From Bacillota bacterium (GTDB taxonomy: Bacteria > Bacillota > UBA5301), in assembly GCA_012735535.1 (NCBI GenBank), contig JAAYHC010000047.1, positions 1-34,544 on the forward strand: a stretch of 34,544 nt of DNA, given 5' to 3'. A program made the translations under genes and the position numbers. Shown here piece after piece: positions 33,237 to 34,544 of this stretch; positions within the stretch are counted from its first letter, which is position 1, and every line of letters starts with the position of its first letter. The notes below the pieces were generated by a model. The model had not been told where the DNA came from and did no database searches. It saw nothing but the letters and a program-made list of their open reading frames with translations.

Positions 33237-33288
33237 CCTATTCGGTATGATTCCGGATAGGTGGGCATAACCTACTTACATAAGTAGG
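33237..33288 (+). promoter_or_regulatory. Structured leader upstream of tuf
   Basis: Two hairpins lie 55-106 bases before tuf. The first pairs CCTATTCGG (33237-33245) with CCGGATAGG (33253-33261) with one G-T pair. The second pairs CCTACTT (33271-33277) with AAGTAGG (33282-33288). GGCC copies farther down may form a third. Neither hairpin has a T tail. I see no convincing tuf promoter between 33195 and 33342, so tuf may start inside this area or depend on read-through. The function is unknown. Confidence 0.5.
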
Positions 33289-33342
33289 GGCCAAGCCTGT
33301 GTTTCGGGCCAATTAACAATATCCTTTAAGGGGGAACCAAAA

Positions 33343-34544
33343 GTGGCGAAACAGAAATTTGAACGTACAAAACCGCACGTAAATATCGGTACTATTGGTC
33401 ACGTCGACCATGGTAAGACCACGTTGACGGCAGCGATTACGATGATGCTGTCCAAGAGTGGTAAGGCTGCCTTCAAGCGTTACGACGAGATTGACAATGC
33501 TCCGGAGGAGAGGGAGCGCGGTATTACAATCAACACCTCACACGTTGAGTATGAGACCGATGCGCGTCACTATGCGCACGTTGACTGTCCAGGTCACGCC
33601 GACTATGTGAAGAACATGATCACCGGTGCTGCGCAGATGGACGGCGCTATTCTGGTTGTTAGCGCGGCTGACGGTCCGATGCCGCAGACCCGTGAGCATA
33701 TTTTGTTGGCCCGTCAGGTTGGCGTTCCGAACATCGTTGTCTTCATGAACAAGGTCGACCAGGTTGATGATCCGGAGCTCTTGGAGCTTGTAGAGATGGA
33801 GATTCGTGAGCTCTTGTCGAGCTATGAGTTTCCAGGCGATGAGATTCCGGTGATTAAAGGTTCGGCGCTGAAAGCGCTGGAATGTGGTTGCGGCGACACC
33901 GGCTGCGAAGCTTGCAAAGCGATCCACGAATTAATGGCGGCAGTTGACTCCTACATTCCGACACCGGAGCGGGCGAAAGACAAGCCGTTCTTGATGCCGG
34001 TTGAGGACGTGTTTACGATTACCGGTCGTGGTACGGTGGCTACCGGTCGTGTAGAGCGTGGTACGGTCAAGGTTGGCGACGAGGTAGAGATCGTTGGTTT
34101 GAGCAACGAGACGCGCAAGACGGTTGTAACCGGAGTTGAGATGTTCCGGAAGCTGCTTGATCAGGCTGAGGCCGGGGATAACATTGGTTGTCTGCTGCGC
34201 GGTGTTGACCGTGATGAGATCGAGCGTGGCCAAGTGTTGGCCAAACCGGGTTCGATCACACCGCACACGAAGTTTTTGGCCCAGGTATACGTATTGAGCA
34301 AGGAAGAAGGCGGACGTCATACTCCGTTCTTCCCTGGCTATCGTCCGCAGTTCTACTTCCGGACGACGGACGTTACCGGCACGATTACGCTGCCGGAGGG
34401 CGTTGAGATGGTCATGCCTGGCGACAACATCGAGATGCAGGTAGAGTTGATCACTCCGATTGCGATGGAGGAAGGTTTGCGCTTCGCGATTCGCGAGGGC
34501 GGCCGGACCGTTGGCGCCGGGGCAATCACCAAGATCCTTGCGTA
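33343..34544 (+). CDS. tuf: Elongation factor Tu (3' end at window edge)
   Basis: EF-Tu carries aminoacyl-tRNA to the ribosome. The G domain shows GHVDHGKTT, the RGITI effector loop, [12 protein letters not shown] and the SAL motif; domains 2 and 3 follow ([33 protein letters not shown]). GTG 33343 follows AAGGGGGAACC. The track omits it because no stop is reached. From 33343 exactly 400 codons fit, ending [10 protein letters not shown], and the last two bases are TA, so the gene very probably stops one base beyond the window. A Cys-rich insert (C-x-C-x4-C-x2-C, residues 181-191) lies in the G domain. Confidence 0.98.
   Translation, partial: MAKQKFERTKPHVNIGTIGHVDHGKTTLTAAITMMLSKSGKAAFKRYDEIDNAPEERERGITINTSHVEYETDARHYAHVDCPGHADYVKNMITGAAQMDGAILVVSAADGPMPQTREHILLARQVGVPNIVVFMNKVDQVDDPELLELVEMEIRELLSSYEFPGDEIPVIKGSALKALECGCGDTGCEACKAIHELMAAVDSYIPTPERAKDKPFLMPVEDVFTITGRGTVATGRVERGTVKVGDEVEIVGLSNETRKTVVTGVEMFRKLLDQAEAGDNIGCLLRGVDRDEIERGQVLAKPGSITPHTKFLAQVYVLSKEEGGRHTPFFPGYRPQFYFRTTDVTGTITLPEGVEMVMPGDNIEMQVELITPIAMEEGLRFAIREGGRTVGAGAITKILA

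Overview
This window looks like a chromosomal core segment of a spore-forming or formerly spore-forming Gram-positive (Bacillota, clostridial-grade) bacterium of moderate G+C. The evidence is the ctsR-mcsA-mcsB-clpC-radA-disA-carD-yacL-ispD-ispF run, the cysE-cysS-mrnC-(thyX)-rlmB-sigH run, a SAM-I riboswitch, a cysteine T-box leader, strong purine-rich Shine-Dalgarno (SD) sites and TTGACA/TATAAT promoters. I cannot name the species. A MetQ without a lipobox and the general gene order would fit a deep-branching, possibly diderm, lineage, but that is inference. Apart from a possible insertion-sequence edge in the first 120 bases, I see no mobile element, phage or CRISPR array.

Layout. 1-370: possible transposon-end repeats, a promoter, a SAM-I riboswitch and its terminator. 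386-3028: metN-metI-metQ methionine importer, closed by a terminator. 3081-3692 (minus): hemerythrin-like protein and tRNA-Arg(CCG). 3836-8762: DUF362 ferredoxin-type protein, guaB, CPBP membrane protease and MATE exporter. 8815-12489: cheW-cheA-cheB. 12501-13109 (minus): YigZ/IMPACT protein. 13206-14603: FAD-dependent dehydrogenase. 14608-21912: the ctsR stress operon running into DUF2007-radA-disA. 21915-22313 (minus): an unrecognised Cys-rich protein. 22427-27705: carD, PIN/TRAM protein, ispD, ispF, a CBS-CBS-HutP fusion and gltX. 27694-31937: a promoter inside the end of gltX, a Cys T-box leader, then cysE-cysS-mrnC-thyX-rlmB with overlapping genes. 31950-32697: sigH with its own promoter. 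32708-33194: tRNA-Thr(TGT), Gly(TCC), fMet(CAT), Thr(GGT) and a terminator. 33195-34544: structured leader and tuf (EF-Tu), cut just at the stop codon.

How the genes work together. The first operon imports methionine under SAM control. The che genes form the core of a chemosensory kinase complex, but receptors, CheY and CheR are not in the window. ctsR-mcsAB-clpC is the protein-arginine-phosphorylation and Clp protease quality-control operon, followed by DNA-repair and c-di-AMP genes. The cysE-cysS operon couples cysteine biosynthesis to Cys-tRNA charging through the T-box.

The most interesting items are: (1) a protein that appears to join two CBS (nucleotide-sensing) domains to a HutP-type RNA-binding antiterminator domain; (2) a ctsR gene whose only well-placed start is ATC, with possible CTG and ATT starts in yacL and ispD; (3) an initiator tRNA in the same window that lacks two of the three conserved anticodon-stem G-C pairs; and (4) a perfect hairpin between the SD and start of cheA that would bring them to optimal spacing.
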